From positions 1 to 49,324 of the forward strand of contig NZ_FOYZ01000007.1 of the NCBI RefSeq assembly GCF_900112775.1: DNA of 49,324 nucleotides. Direction: 5' to 3'. Positions within the stretch are counted from its first letter, which is position 1. Every line of letters starts with the position of its first letter. This document shows positions 34,636 through 43,481 of this stretch, piece after piece. Both the position numbers and the translations under genes were made by a program. The notes under the pieces were generated by a model. The model was given only the letters and a program-made list of their open reading frames with translations. It made no database searches and was not told the DNA's origin. This DNA comes from Anaeromicropila populeti (lineage in GTDB: Bacteria; Bacillota; Clostridia; Lachnospirales; Lachnospiraceae).

Positions 34636-34671
34636 TAAAAAGTGGCTATTCATTTCTGAATAACCGCTTTA
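34636..34671 (-). terminator. Terminator of the alpha/beta hydrolase gene
   Basis: AAAGTGGCTATTCA (34639-34652) pairs with TGAATAACCGCTTT (34657-34670) with two G-U pairs, followed on the minus strand by CTTTTTATG. Confidence 0.7.
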
Positions 34672-34693
34672 TTTATATTCCTACTTCCCCCTA

Positions 34694-35479
34694 CTAATTA
34701 TGTACACAAAAATCCTTCATTGTCTTAACAACTTGTTCTAATTCTTCAAAAATAACAGTATGTCCGCGGAAAGGAATAATAAATAGAAATGCATTCTGCA
34801 AACTCTTCCACAAATTGATTCCACATCCTGCTTCGACAATCTGATCCTGGTCGCCTGCAACAATAAGTACTGGTACTGTAACTTCATTTGCCCGTGCCAA
34901 TTTGTCATATGTACCTGCTGCCACTAAATCCAGATATCCAATACTATCATCCACCTTTGTTTTATTCAGAACATCCAGTAAGAAAACCTTTTGTTCTTCC
35001 GTGGTGTTTGCCCCAAAAGCATGAGTGAAAAAATCAGCAGAAGAAAACTCTTCCGCAGGATGGCTTCTCACCTTGTCAACTAAAGGTACATAACCTGGGA
35101 AGCCTGCTCCTGAACATAAAATCACCAGCCTCTTATATTCTTCTCGCTGTTTTAATGCCAGTTCAAATGAAATTCCCCCTCCCATTGAATATCCCACTAT
35201 CGTAATATGATTAGAAATGATCTGGTTTTTTAATAACTCCTGCAAAAATAAATCTATGGACTCTGAAAATTCATCTACTGTTCTTTTCGTCTCACCAGCT
35301 GACCCTCCATGTCCTGGTAAATCAACCACAATACAATTGTAATCGGTAAATTGTTCTGCCAACGGAGCCATACCTGCTCCTGTCATAGTTGCTCCATGAA
35401 TAAACACCATTGTGTAAGGGCTATCAGCTTTTCCCATCTGCATGTATGAAATTTTTTCATTTCCAATGATACATTCCAT
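34694..35479 (-). CDS. Alpha/beta hydrolase
   Basis: A 261-residue cytosolic protein of the alpha/beta-hydrolase fold. The oxyanion region is VFIHGATMTGAGM. DLPGHGGSAGE precedes the nucleophile elbow GYSMGGG (Ser98). The acid is Asp in VAGDQDQIVEAG, and the His is in FRGHTVIFEEL. No substrate can be inferred; such proteins include esterases, lipases and dehalogenases. Its ribosome site is AGGAGG. It is a monocistronic gene between two operons. Confidence 0.88.
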   Translation of the reverse strand: MECIIGNEKISYMQMGKADSPYTMVFIHGATMTGAGMAPLAEQFTDYNCIVVDLPGHGGSAGETKRTVDEFSESIDLFLQELLKNQIISNHITIVGYSMGGGISFELALKQREEYKRLVILCSGAGFPGYVPLVDKVRSHPAEEFSSADFFTHAFGANTTEEQKVFLLDVLNKTKVDDSIGYLDLVAAGTYDKLARANEVTVPVLIVAGDQDQIVEAGCGINLWKSLQNAFLFIIPFRGHTVIFEELEQVVKTMKDFCVHN

Positions 35480-35618
35480 TGTTCTTTTCCTCCTGTTATT
35501 TGTATTTTCTAAACTAATTTGTAATTTAATAATTATTTTTTTCTGATAAAATTAGATTAGCACAGTATTTTTTTGATTTCAACGCATTTTTCTATTATTT
35601 TCTTGTTAATTCATTTTT

Positions 35619-36365
35619 TTACATCGTACAATTAATGTCATTTAAATATTGATTTCTCATCTGCTTTGTTACCTCTGTACTTAGAAAGCTATGTTTACCG
35701 CAACTCCTAACAGGCATAATGCCCATGAGGGAATTCGTCAGAAACATTTCATCAAAACCAGACACGTCATCTGGATAAATAATCCGTTCCTCTACTGGAT
35801 GTGTTTTTATAATATATTGTCTTAACACACCATTTAACATTCCACAGCTTACGGGAGGCGTCATAATTTTTTTATTTCGTACAAAAAATAAATTAGTTGT
35901 TGACCCTTCCGTTATCTGCCCTTTTGTATTTATGAAAATCGGCTCATCAAATCCCTTTTTCTTTGCTCTCCGCTTTTCCTTGATGTTGTCTCCATAATTG
36001 AATGTTTTGTAATAAGTAAGCTCTGACGTTTCATTCCGCAAAACATTGGTATAGTCCACTGAAAATCCTTTTTCATAGCAATCAGATGTATACAGATTCT
36101 GACTTGTGGCATAAATCACATTTTGACTTGAAACCATTATTTTCACCACGTTATGAGGCAGTTTTTTTCCCTTTACAAATTTTAAAATTGCCTCCTCCTC
36201 TATTTTCCACTTCATTTCTCCCACTTCAATGTCCAAACAAATCAGGGCATTCTCCATTCGTTCCAAATGCTCTTTTAAAAACAGCGGTTTGTTGTTTTCC
36301 ACTGCAATTGTTTCAAAGACCCCCAGCCCAAATGTATAGCCCTCATCCAGATAAATCTTCTCCAT
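35619..36365 (-). CDS. pabC: Aminodeoxychorismate lyase PabC (class IV aminotransferase fold)
   Basis: A 248-residue PLP enzyme which cleaves 4-amino-4-deoxychorismate to p-aminobenzoate and pyruvate for folate. It shows YTFGLGVFET at the start, KTFNYGDNI with the PLP lysine and FINTKGQITEGSTTNLFFVR. The neighbours pabB and pabA fix the call; alone it could be a D-amino or branched-chain aminotransferase. It lies 10 bases after pabB, with GAGG ahead of the ATG. Confidence 0.85.
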   Translation of the reverse strand: MEKIYLDEGYTFGLGVFETIAVENNKPLFLKEHLERMENALICLDIEVGEMKWKIEEEAILKFVKGKKLPHNVVKIMVSSQNVIYATSQNLYTSDCYEKGFSVDYTNVLRNETSELTYYKTFNYGDNIKEKRRAKKKGFDEPIFINTKGQITEGSTTNLFFVRNKKIMTPPVSCGMLNGVLRQYIIKTHPVEERIIYPDDVSGFDEMFLTNSLMGIMPVRSCGKHSFLSTEVTKQMRNQYLNDINCTM

Positions 36366-36375
36366 TCTTTTTTCC

Positions 36376-37734
36376 TCACTTTGTTATTGCATTTATTAGC
36401 GCTTTTGCTTTCTGTCTGGTTTCCTCAAATTCAAACTCTGGGTCTGACTCACAGGTAATACCTCCACCTGTACCCATTAAGTACAAACCGTCTTGATGAA
36501 GGGCAGTACGAATTACAATATTAAAATCACAGCACCCATCTAATGAAAAATACCCCATACAGCCTGTATACAGTCCTCTTTCTGATTTTTCCAGCTCATC
36601 AATAATCTCCATGGCACGTATCTTAGGTGCTCCTGTAATAGAACCACCTGGCAGAGCCGCTTGCAATAGATCCAGATGAGAACACTCTTCTTTCAATTCC
36701 CCCACTACTGTAGAGACTAAATGAAATACGGTGGCATACTCTTCTATTTTAAAATGCTCTGTTACCTTCACACTTCCTGGCTGGCATACCCTGTTTAAAT
36801 CATTTCTTTCTAAATCCACAATCATAAGCAACTCGCTTTTATCCTTATCTGACTCCAGTAGTTCCCTTTTTAGGCGTTCATCTTCCTCAGGCGTTTCCCC
36901 TCTTCTTCTTGTTCCTTTAATTGGACGTGTTTCCACTTTGCCCTTTTCGATTTTAATAAACCGCTCTGGCGAGCTACAGATTACCTGAAAATTTACATAA
37001 TTAGCATACCCGCCAAAGGGAGCCGGACTGTCCAGGCGCAGGGACTGAAAAACCTCGTAAGGTGGTTTTGTGCTTTTTACGAGCAAACGACGTGTCATAT
37101 TAGCAATATAAATATCCCCCTCTATAATATAGTCTTTCATTTTATTGACAGCTTCCTTATATTGCTTTTTAGTAAAATCTGACTTTACTTCACTTTTGAC
37201 AGAATTAGAAGGATTAGCAACCCCCTTTTCAAAAGAAGCCCTTTTTATTCTTTTCTCTAACTGCTCCACCTCCTTCTTTTCTTTTCCTTCTTTCTCTCTT
37301 GTCGAAATATAAATTACTTTTTCTTCTAAATCTTCTATAATAAAATGTTGATAGAAACAAAATAATGCTTCTGGAATGAAAAAATCAGGTATATGTCTTG
37401 ACGGAATGGCTTCTGCCTTTCGCCCATACTCATAGCTGAAATAACCGATTGCTCCTGATATAATGGGCAATGTGGTTCTATTCTCTTCTCGATTTTTATA
37501 CAAATATTTTGTCATAAATTCTTCTAGCGTCTCTGCACTTTTTTCTCCATTTACATATAGACATTGTCTTCTTTCTTCTATTATTAAGAAGGGGCAGATT
37601 CCAATAATAGAATACTTGCCTAAGCTGTTTTGCAGAGATGAATCTAGGAAAACAGCCATAGGCTCTTGATAAAACATTTTAAAAATTTCTTCAGCAGGCA
37701 CATAAAATTTAAGCTTTTTTACTACTGTACTCAT
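36376..37734 (-). CDS. pabB: Aminodeoxychorismate synthase component I
   Basis: A 452-residue chorismate-binding enzyme. The PIKGTRRRGETPEEDERL block contains the lysine typical of PabB (PIKGT), where anthranilate synthase has PIAGT. SELLMIVDLERNDLNRVC and LPGGSITGAPKIRAMEII follow, with CDFNIVIRT at the end. It works with PabA, which supplies ammonia. The gene overlaps pabA by 26 bases, so both are translationally linked. Confidence 0.95.
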   Translation of the reverse strand: MSTVVKKLKFYVPAEEIFKMFYQEPMAVFLDSSLQNSLGKYSIIGICPFLIIEERRQCLYVNGEKSAETLEEFMTKYLYKNREENRTTLPIISGAIGYFSYEYGRKAEAIPSRHIPDFFIPEALFCFYQHFIIEDLEEKVIYISTREKEGKEKKEVEQLEKRIKRASFEKGVANPSNSVKSEVKSDFTKKQYKEAVNKMKDYIIEGDIYIANMTRRLLVKSTKPPYEVFQSLRLDSPAPFGGYANYVNFQVICSSPERFIKIEKGKVETRPIKGTRRRGETPEEDERLKRELLESDKDKSELLMIVDLERNDLNRVCQPGSVKVTEHFKIEEYATVFHLVSTVVGELKEECSHLDLLQAALPGGSITGAPKIRAMEIIDELEKSERGLYTGCMGYFSLDGCCDFNIVIRTALHQDGLYLMGTGGGITCESDPEFEFEETRQKAKALINAITK

Positions 37735-38326
37735 TTTCCTTCCACTCCTGGCAAATTCTAATATAATTATTTAAAAGCACATGTCCATATTGTGTCAAAA
37801 CCGCTTCTGGGTGAAATTGTACTCCATAAACAGGCATATCCTTGTGACTGACTGCCATAACCACTCCATCCGCTGTCTGAGCATCCACCTGTAGACACTC
37901 TGGAAAATCATTTACTGATATAATAAGGGAATGATATCGAGTTACCTGAAATGAGGGTGGGATATTTTCAAACAATCCTCCTCCTTTATGTGTAATAGGA
38001 GATATTTTTCCATGCACAGGCTGTTTTCCCTTCTTTATTTCAGCTCCAAAGTGATAGCCAATAAGCTGATGCCCAAGACATACACCTAAGATTGGAACCT
38101 TTCCTGCAAATTCTTTCAGCACTTCCTTAGAAAGCCCGCTGTTTTCTGGACTCTTCGGCCCAGGTGAAATCACAATTCCTTCTATCTCTTTCTTTTCTAT
38201 ATTTCTTTTTAATTTCTCTATATCTACTTCATCGTTTCGGATAACCTGTACACAACATCCCAGTTCTCTTAAATATGCTATTAGGTTATATACGAAAGAA
38301 TCATAATTATCTATCATAATGTACAT
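37709..38326 (-). CDS. pabA: Aminodeoxychorismate synthase glutamine amidotransferase PabA
   Basis: A 205-residue class I glutaminase. MIDNYDSFVYNLIAYLRELG is the family start. SPGPKSPENSG follows, then the nucleophile elbow GVCLGHQ and the His-Glu pair in GVQFHPEA. The protein could also serve TrpE, but no tryptophan genes are near and pabB directly follows. AAGGA sits eight bases before the ATG. A divergent promoter pair separates it from the leader of the MutS2-like gene. Confidence 0.92.
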   Translation of the reverse strand: MYIMIDNYDSFVYNLIAYLRELGCCVQVIRNDEVDIEKLKRNIEKKEIEGIVISPGPKSPENSGLSKEVLKEFAGKVPILGVCLGHQLIGYHFGAEIKKGKQPVHGKISPITHKGGGLFENIPPSFQVTRYHSLIISVNDFPECLQVDAQTADGVVMAVSHKDMPVYGVQFHPEAVLTQYGHVLLNNYIRICQEWKENEYSSKKA

Positions 38327-38362
38327 AGTATTTGTCCTTTATCTACAAAAATTATTCTATTG

Positions 38363-38392
38363 ATGATACCCCATTTTTTCACAAAAAGTCAA
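38363..38392 (-). promoter_or_regulatory. Promoter of the pabABC operon
   Basis: On the minus strand TTGACT, 18 bases and TATCAT. Its -35 element is seven bases from that of the divergent promoter. Confidence 0.6.
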
Positions 38393-38399
38393 GATGGGA

Positions 38400-38428
38400 T
38401 TGACATTCTCATTATGTTTTTTTATAAT
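38400..38428 (+). promoter_or_regulatory. Consensus sigma-A promoter with a long leader before the MutS2-like gene
   Basis: A perfect TTGACA, 17 bases and a perfect TATAAT. It stands more than 320 bases ahead of the nearest + strand gene. Confidence 0.8.
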
Positions 38429-38754
38429 GAATTTATATAAAAGAAAAAGGAAGGATGTTTTTATGTTAAGTGTGTTAAGAATGGAGATTGGAATGTTTTT
38501 ATAGGTAATGACTTTTAGTCCTTGCCTTATTAAGTTCTGCCATTTTCACACAGCATAAACCATCTTTTTGACTTTTTTTGATCCTTTTATTCAAAAAGTA
38601 AGTCTTAAGAGCATGGCGTTATGTCATGTTCTTTTTCATTGATAAAGAATGTGACGTGAACGAACCATACACTTTAATCTGTAATTATATCCTGTGTAAT
38701 GGCAGTCTTCTAGATAATGAAACTATATTTATATATTAATAGGAGGACTTGTTC
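38429..38754 (+). other. Leader region with a tiny frame and a long hairpin
   Basis: No recognised gene. A 13-residue frame at 38463-38504 (MLSVLRMEIGMFL) has AAGGAAGG in front, so a leader peptide or a decayed gene end is possible. A 16-bp hairpin with four G-U pairs has arms at 38619-38634 and 38644-38659 (right arm AAAGAATGTGACGTGA). A smaller A/T-rich hairpin lies at about 38570-38603. No Rho-independent terminator is clear between promoter and gene. Confidence 0.45.
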
Positions 38755-40689
38755 ATGACAAATCAAGTATTAGAATTTCATATTATAAAACAGCAACTAA
38801 TGGATTACGCCCACTCTGAGAAAGCAAAGCAGCGTCTGTCTGCATTAGAGCCTTATCTGAAGGAAACTGAAATAACCGCCCGTACAAAGGAAACTACAGA
38901 TGCCCGAATACTTTTGGATGCTCTTGGTTTACCTCCCTTTGTATCAATGAAAGATTTGGATAACCTGCTTGATCTGGCAGAAAAGGGTTCCATGCTTTTA
39001 CCAGAGCAGTTGGAATATATTGCTCAGTTTGCATCTGCCTCAAAACGTCTGGCTGATTATTTTAAAAGAGGACAGAACTACGAGGTAGAACTTGCATACT
39101 ACGTAAACTCCATGGAGGATTTATCTCCATTGCGAGAGGATATTTTTCAATCTATCCGAAATAAGCAGGTAGATGATTATGCCTCTCCCCAGCTAAAATC
39201 AATACGAAAGGAACTGGAGCAGATAAACCAGCAGATTCACGCCAAACTGGATTCCATAATGAAAGGGAAAAAGCAGTATTTTTCCGATAGCTATGTTTCT
39301 GTAAGAAATGGGCATTTTGTGCTTCCCGTAAAGAAGGAATATAAGCTTCAGATTTCTGGCTCTGTAATTGATACTTCCTCTTCTGGAGCAACCTATTTTA
39401 TAGAACCTACTGCTATTTCCAAGCTACAGGAGACGCTTTCTCTATGTGAAATAGAAGAAGACAATGAAGTGCGGAAAATTTTATACTCGCTAACCTGCTT
39501 AGTTCACCAGTACGCTCCTGCCATCCGGCGGAATATGGATGCTATGGAAACTCTTGATTTTATTTTTGCAAAAGCCAGATTAAGTAGTGACTTAAATGCA
39601 GTTCCAGCTAAGTTAAATACACAGCAATTTATTCATATAAAAAAGGGACGTCATCCTTTACTTGCTAAGGAAAAATGTGTACCTCTTGATTTTTCCATTG
39701 GTAATGGCATTCGTGGAATCATTATTACGGGGCCAAATACAGGAGGTAAAACGGTTGCCATAAAAACTGTTGGGCTATTATCCATTATGGCACAGTGCGG
39801 TCTTCATATTCCTTGTGAAAATGCAGATATCTGTATTACTAATCAAATTCTTTGTGATATTGGTGATGGTCAGAGCATTACAGAAAATCTGTCCACCTTT
39901 TCCTCCCACATTACAAATGTTATCCACATATTGCAGCGGACTACTGTGGAAAGCCTTGTGCTGTTGGATGAATTAGGTTCGGGAACGGATCCACAGGAAG
40001 GTATGGGCATTGCTATTGCCATTTTAGAGGAATTGAGAAAGAAAAATTGCTTATTTATTGCAACTACCCACTATCCCGAGGTAAAGGATTATGCTCTTCG
40101 GACAGAAGGATTAAGCAATGCCCGAATGGCATTTGACCGGGAAAGTCTGAAACCCCTTTACCAACTGGAAATAGGCGAAGCTGGGGAAAGCTGTGCCATA
40201 TACATTGCAAAACGGCTGGGAATGTCTAAGGAAATGCTTACGACTGCTTATCAAGAAGCATATGGTAGAACTCGTACCCACTCTTTCCATAAGGATGTCT
40301 TTTTGGAAGAAACGATTTCCAATGTTGCAACTGAAACTTCCAACTCTGCCTGGGAACCTATCCCAGAAGTAGTTAAAAATCAAACTGATAAAAAAGTGGG
40401 AACACATGCCTTTCGTTTTGAAATTGGAGACAGTGTTGTTGTTTATCCACAGAAAAAAATTGGAATTGTATACCAGACTGCAAATGGCAAAGGTGAAATT
40501 GGAGTACAGATACAGGGAAACAAGCAGCTGATTAATCATAAGCGGCTGAAACTAAAAGCTTCTGCCAAAGAACTATATCCAGATGACTATGATTTTTCCA
40601 TTATTTTTGATAGTGTGGAAAACCGCAAAGCCCGCCATAAGATGGAAAAGAAACATATTCCTGGTGTTACAATAGAAACACCTCACTGA
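38755..40689 (+). CDS. MutS2-like ATPase without Smr domain
   Basis: A 644-residue MutS-family protein. The core/lever region (about 1-290, with SGSVIDTSSSGATYFIEPTA typical of MutS2) precedes the ATPase with Walker A GPNTGGKTVAIKTVG, Walker B LVLLDELGSGTDPQEG and ATTHYPEVKDYA. After it there is a KOW-like beta segment (FEIGDSVVVYPQKKIGIVYQ) and a short charged tail. Standard MutS2 has about 780-790 residues and a C-terminal Smr nuclease; here this is missing. It may act on recombination intermediates or on stalled ribosomes, as MutS2 does, but without cutting. The ATG at 38755 follows AGGAGG. Confidence 0.88.
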   Translation: MTNQVLEFHIIKQQLMDYAHSEKAKQRLSALEPYLKETEITARTKETTDARILLDALGLPPFVSMKDLDNLLDLAEKGSMLLPEQLEYIAQFASASKRLADYFKRGQNYEVELAYYVNSMEDLSPLREDIFQSIRNKQVDDYASPQLKSIRKELEQINQQIHAKLDSIMKGKKQYFSDSYVSVRNGHFVLPVKKEYKLQISGSVIDTSSSGATYFIEPTAISKLQETLSLCEIEEDNEVRKILYSLTCLVHQYAPAIRRNMDAMETLDFIFAKARLSSDLNAVPAKLNTQQFIHIKKGRHPLLAKEKCVPLDFSIGNGIRGIIITGPNTGGKTVAIKTVGLLSIMAQCGLHIPCENADICITNQILCDIGDGQSITENLSTFSSHITNVIHILQRTTVESLVLLDELGSGTDPQEGMGIAIAILEELRKKNCLFIATTHYPEVKDYALRTEGLSNARMAFDRESLKPLYQLEIGEAGESCAIYIAKRLGMSKEMLTTAYQEAYGRTRTHSFHKDVFLEETISNVATETSNSAWEPIPEVVKNQTDKKVGTHAFRFEIGDSVVVYPQKKIGIVYQTANGKGEIGVQIQGNKQLINHKRLKLKASAKELYPDDYDFSIIFDSVENRKARHKMEKKHIPGVTIETPH

Positions 40690-40710
40690 TAAATATTTTT
40701 AGTAAAACAT

Positions 40711-40762
40711 TTTCCCACAAGAAGTTTTGTCTGATACTCCTTGTGGGAACTTTTATTTTTTC
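40711..40762. terminator. Bidirectional terminator between the MutS2-like gene and DUF116 gene
   Basis: TTCCCACAAG (40712-40721) pairs with CTTGTGGGAA (40740-40749). CTTTTATTTTTT follows on the + strand. The DUF116 stop lies within it. Confidence 0.8.
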
Positions 40763-41916
40763 AACAACTCCTCCAGTCTTTTCTCGGAAATGCGTGTCAC
40801 AATTCCTTCTTCACTCCAGTGCTGTCTACAGCCACAATAATTTAACAGTACACACTGGGGTATATACCCTAAATCCTTTGCCTTCCATCCTCCTGACAGC
40901 AGATTCAGAACACACGCAATTCCTACAACACCAGTTGATTCTTGTTCTTTTGATACTCTGGTATGATTAAGCTCCGACTCATGGTACACAATTACCGTAA
41001 CTGCCCCATACTTTTTCCCAATATTCGTTACCCTATGTACTGGACAATCCTCTGTACAGCCGGCACAAAGGAATCCCATCCCTTTCTTTACTGCTCTGCA
41101 CCCTCCATCCTTTTGTTTCATCATACACGCTGGTAAATAAATATAAGTTTTCTCCGCTTGCAGGAAAGCCTTTCGAAATGCTATATTTAATATCTGTGCT
41201 CCCACCATATTTAAGTGATATTCTACTTCACTTCTGGCAGCAAGTAATATATCCTCTCTTCCCTGATAGCTTATCTCGCTTTCTCTTCTGAATCCTTCTA
41301 CACATGTAGTGTATTTACCAAGTTCTTGCTCACACAGCTTCTGAAACCCTATCGCCTGGGCACTTATACCCCTCATCCAGTTCTCTACACTTGTAGTATC
41401 TTTACAAAGGAAATAGCGGTACCAATTCGTTAAGCGCTTTACTTCCTGCTCAAATTCGCCGCTGGCTCTTAACCAGCATAACAGCTTATGAAATCCATTC
41501 AGGTTAAAGTCCGGTTCCTTCAGTCTCTCCTTTTCTTTTTCCGGATAAAACAGAAATTCCGTACTGTATTTTCCTTTTAATTTATTGTAGTATGGTTTTT
41601 CCTCTCCTGCCATCTTTCGTCTTTCCACTATTTCAGTCAAACGTACTGCCTGATCCTGTTCTAATAAGAAAGCCTGCTTTCCATAGACTGTCCATAAAAC
41701 CCCCATCGTCAAAAGCTCCAGTTGATATTCCACTGCTGTTCTAGGTTTTTCTATCTGTTCCTTTTTGATAAATTCTATATAATCTGCACTTAACGATCCG
41801 AAGAAATATTGTAAATCTGCTATCACCTTCTGCCCAAGCAACTGGATTTTTTCATAAAAAGCATCTGTACTTTCTGATGAAATTTCTAAATCATAGGATA
41901 TTATTCTTTTTTCCAT
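40753..41916 (-). CDS. DUF116 domain protein
   Basis: A 387-residue protein whose C-terminal 170 residues form a DUF116 domain rich in cysteine: YLPACMMKQKDGGCRAVKKG, GFLCAGCTEDCPVHRVT, then VVGIACVLNLLSGGWKAKDL and CVLLNYCGCRQHW. The spacing suggests an iron-sulfur or zinc site. The N-terminal 200 residues are helical and unassigned. The family function is unknown. Its start directly abuts the stop of the methyltransferase gene, so the two are coupled. Confidence 0.85.
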   Translation of the reverse strand: MEKRIISYDLEISSESTDAFYEKIQLLGQKVIADLQYFFGSLSADYIEFIKKEQIEKPRTAVEYQLELLTMGVLWTVYGKQAFLLEQDQAVRLTEIVERRKMAGEEKPYYNKLKGKYSTEFLFYPEKEKERLKEPDFNLNGFHKLLCWLRASGEFEQEVKRLTNWYRYFLCKDTTSVENWMRGISAQAIGFQKLCEQELGKYTTCVEGFRRESEISYQGREDILLAARSEVEYHLNMVGAQILNIAFRKAFLQAEKTYIYLPACMMKQKDGGCRAVKKGMGFLCAGCTEDCPVHRVTNIGKKYGAVTVIVYHESELNHTRVSKEQESTGVVGIACVLNLLSGGWKAKDLGYIPQCVLLNYCGCRQHWSEEGIVTRISEKRLEELLKK

Positions 41917-43401
41917 CTACATCCTCCTGGTCAAAATGTAAACATAGCTTCCTTCTCGCATAGATATTTCAAATTCCTTTTCTATCTGAAAGCCTTCCTT
42001 TCCAGCTGTTTTTTTCAAAAAGTCTTTATTGTGGGAATACAAAACAAGAATTCCGTCTTCCTCCAAATGCCCTTTTACCTTCCGAAAAAATCTTTGGTAT
42101 AACTGATATATCTCTCCTTCTCTTCTCCTGCCTGTTACTGTCGGCATATTCGTAATCACTTCGTTAAACAAGTATTCATGTTGAAACTCAAAAAAGTCTC
42201 GATTAATATAGTGAATAATCTGATTCGCCGCCTCTGTATTCTCTCGAGCCTTTTGTATGGCTTCTCCAAAAATGTCCAAACCATACATCGTATTTGCTTT
42301 CAATGCCTTATGCCGTTCAATTAACATAGTTCCTACACCACAGAAGGGATCTAGTATCTTTGCCTCTTCTCGGAAATAATCCTTCGCCAGTGCCATAACC
42401 AGTGCTGCATTGGTTGGATGAATACTGGAGGCAACTACATTTTTGCGGTATAAAAACCGTTCATCTTTTATGGTAAACAGCTTTACCAGCATATTTAATC
42501 TGCCTTCCTTGTTTTCTATCAGACGTATTTCAAATTCGTAATTGGAAGTGGTATTTATTAATTTCCGCTGGGACAAACTTTCAATTTCTGCGGAAAGTTT
42601 TTTTGTAAAGGCACTTTTTTTCTCCAAATCCAGTTTTGCCTTTAACTCTATTCGAAAATAAAACGGAACTGTTCCCTGATGTCTCTTTTTTAAAAAATCC
42701 ATCAGCTTTGAATTTACTATGGTTTCTGCTGCCACACGAAAATTAAAATCACATGTTTTCATTCCTTCTACCATAAAAAGCAGTTCCTGATATATCCTAA
42801 TTGGCAATACTTCCTCCAGCTTATCGGTTCTGACCATAAGACCTGCATTAAATTCCTTTGTCTGAAATACTCCCAGTATCTCCTTGGTAATAGATATATG
42901 ATTTCGATTCGTTAATAACACGATATCAGACGGTTCATGAAAACCTGTAAACTTATGAGCTTTCACGCCATCAACAGTAAGAATCAGCTCAGATAACAGT
43001 TTCATTTCCTCTCCCGTATGCTTTTTTTGCTCTAATGGAATTTCCTTTTTCCCCAGGCTTTCTAAGCGTTCCTTAAACATAGGAAGGTATTTTCTGTAAT
43101 CCAATTCCTTCATCGCTGTCAGGTATGCACTTCTCACAAAAAGCGTGGTTTCCTTTTCATATGCTTCATACAGCTGGTCCAGGTATTCCTTAAGTGCTAG
43201 ATCACCAATTACCAGTGCTGCATTTTTCCGCACTTTGGCATCCTCATGCAATAATAATGTAGGAAGCAACACAAGCTCACTTTTCATGTTAAATAAAAGC
43301 GCATGCTTATTTGTTCCTTCCTTAAGTTCTTTTCTTAACTGTATTAAATTTTGGCGAACCTGTATATTATTCATTATATCTTTAAACGTATCACAAATCA
43401 T
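41917..43401 (-). CDS. HEAT-repeat plus SAM-dependent RNA/DNA methyltransferase-like protein
   Basis: A 494-residue protein. The first 110 residues look like HEAT repeats (LLPTLLLHEDAKVRKNAALV, GDLALKEYLDQLYEAYEKET). A middle part of unclear type follows. The C-terminal UPF0020/TRM11-like methyltransferase has the SAM motif ILDPFCGVGTMLIERH, DIFGEAIQKAREN and the catalytic NMPT in place of the usual NPPY/DPPY. Such enzymes methylate rRNA or tRNA guanines. The start has AGGAGA. It follows bioA by about 80 bases with no terminator seen, and may be read from the bio promoter. Confidence 0.78.
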   Translation of the reverse strand: MICDTFKDIMNNIQVRQNLIQLRKELKEGTNKHALLFNMKSELVLLPTLLLHEDAKVRKNAALVIGDLALKEYLDQLYEAYEKETTLFVRSAYLTAMKELDYRKYLPMFKERLESLGKKEIPLEQKKHTGEEMKLLSELILTVDGVKAHKFTGFHEPSDIVLLTNRNHISITKEILGVFQTKEFNAGLMVRTDKLEEVLPIRIYQELLFMVEGMKTCDFNFRVAAETIVNSKLMDFLKKRHQGTVPFYFRIELKAKLDLEKKSAFTKKLSAEIESLSQRKLINTTSNYEFEIRLIENKEGRLNMLVKLFTIKDERFLYRKNVVASSIHPTNAALVMALAKDYFREEAKILDPFCGVGTMLIERHKALKANTMYGLDIFGEAIQKARENTEAANQIIHYINRDFFEFQHEYLFNEVITNMPTVTGRRREGEIYQLYQRFFRKVKGHLEEDGILVLYSHNKDFLKKTAGKEGFQIEKEFEISMREGSYVYILTRRM

Positions 43402-43481
43402 TCTGTTCTCCTACCATTCGTTTTACCATAGTTTTTATAGTAACTATTATAGCTTGTCCAAAATGAATTGTAAATATTGTA

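Noticed and set aside
40111-40539. A 142-codon minus-strand frame opposite the MutS2-like gene
   Set aside because: It overlaps the conserved C-terminal part of the ATPase gene and looks like chance.
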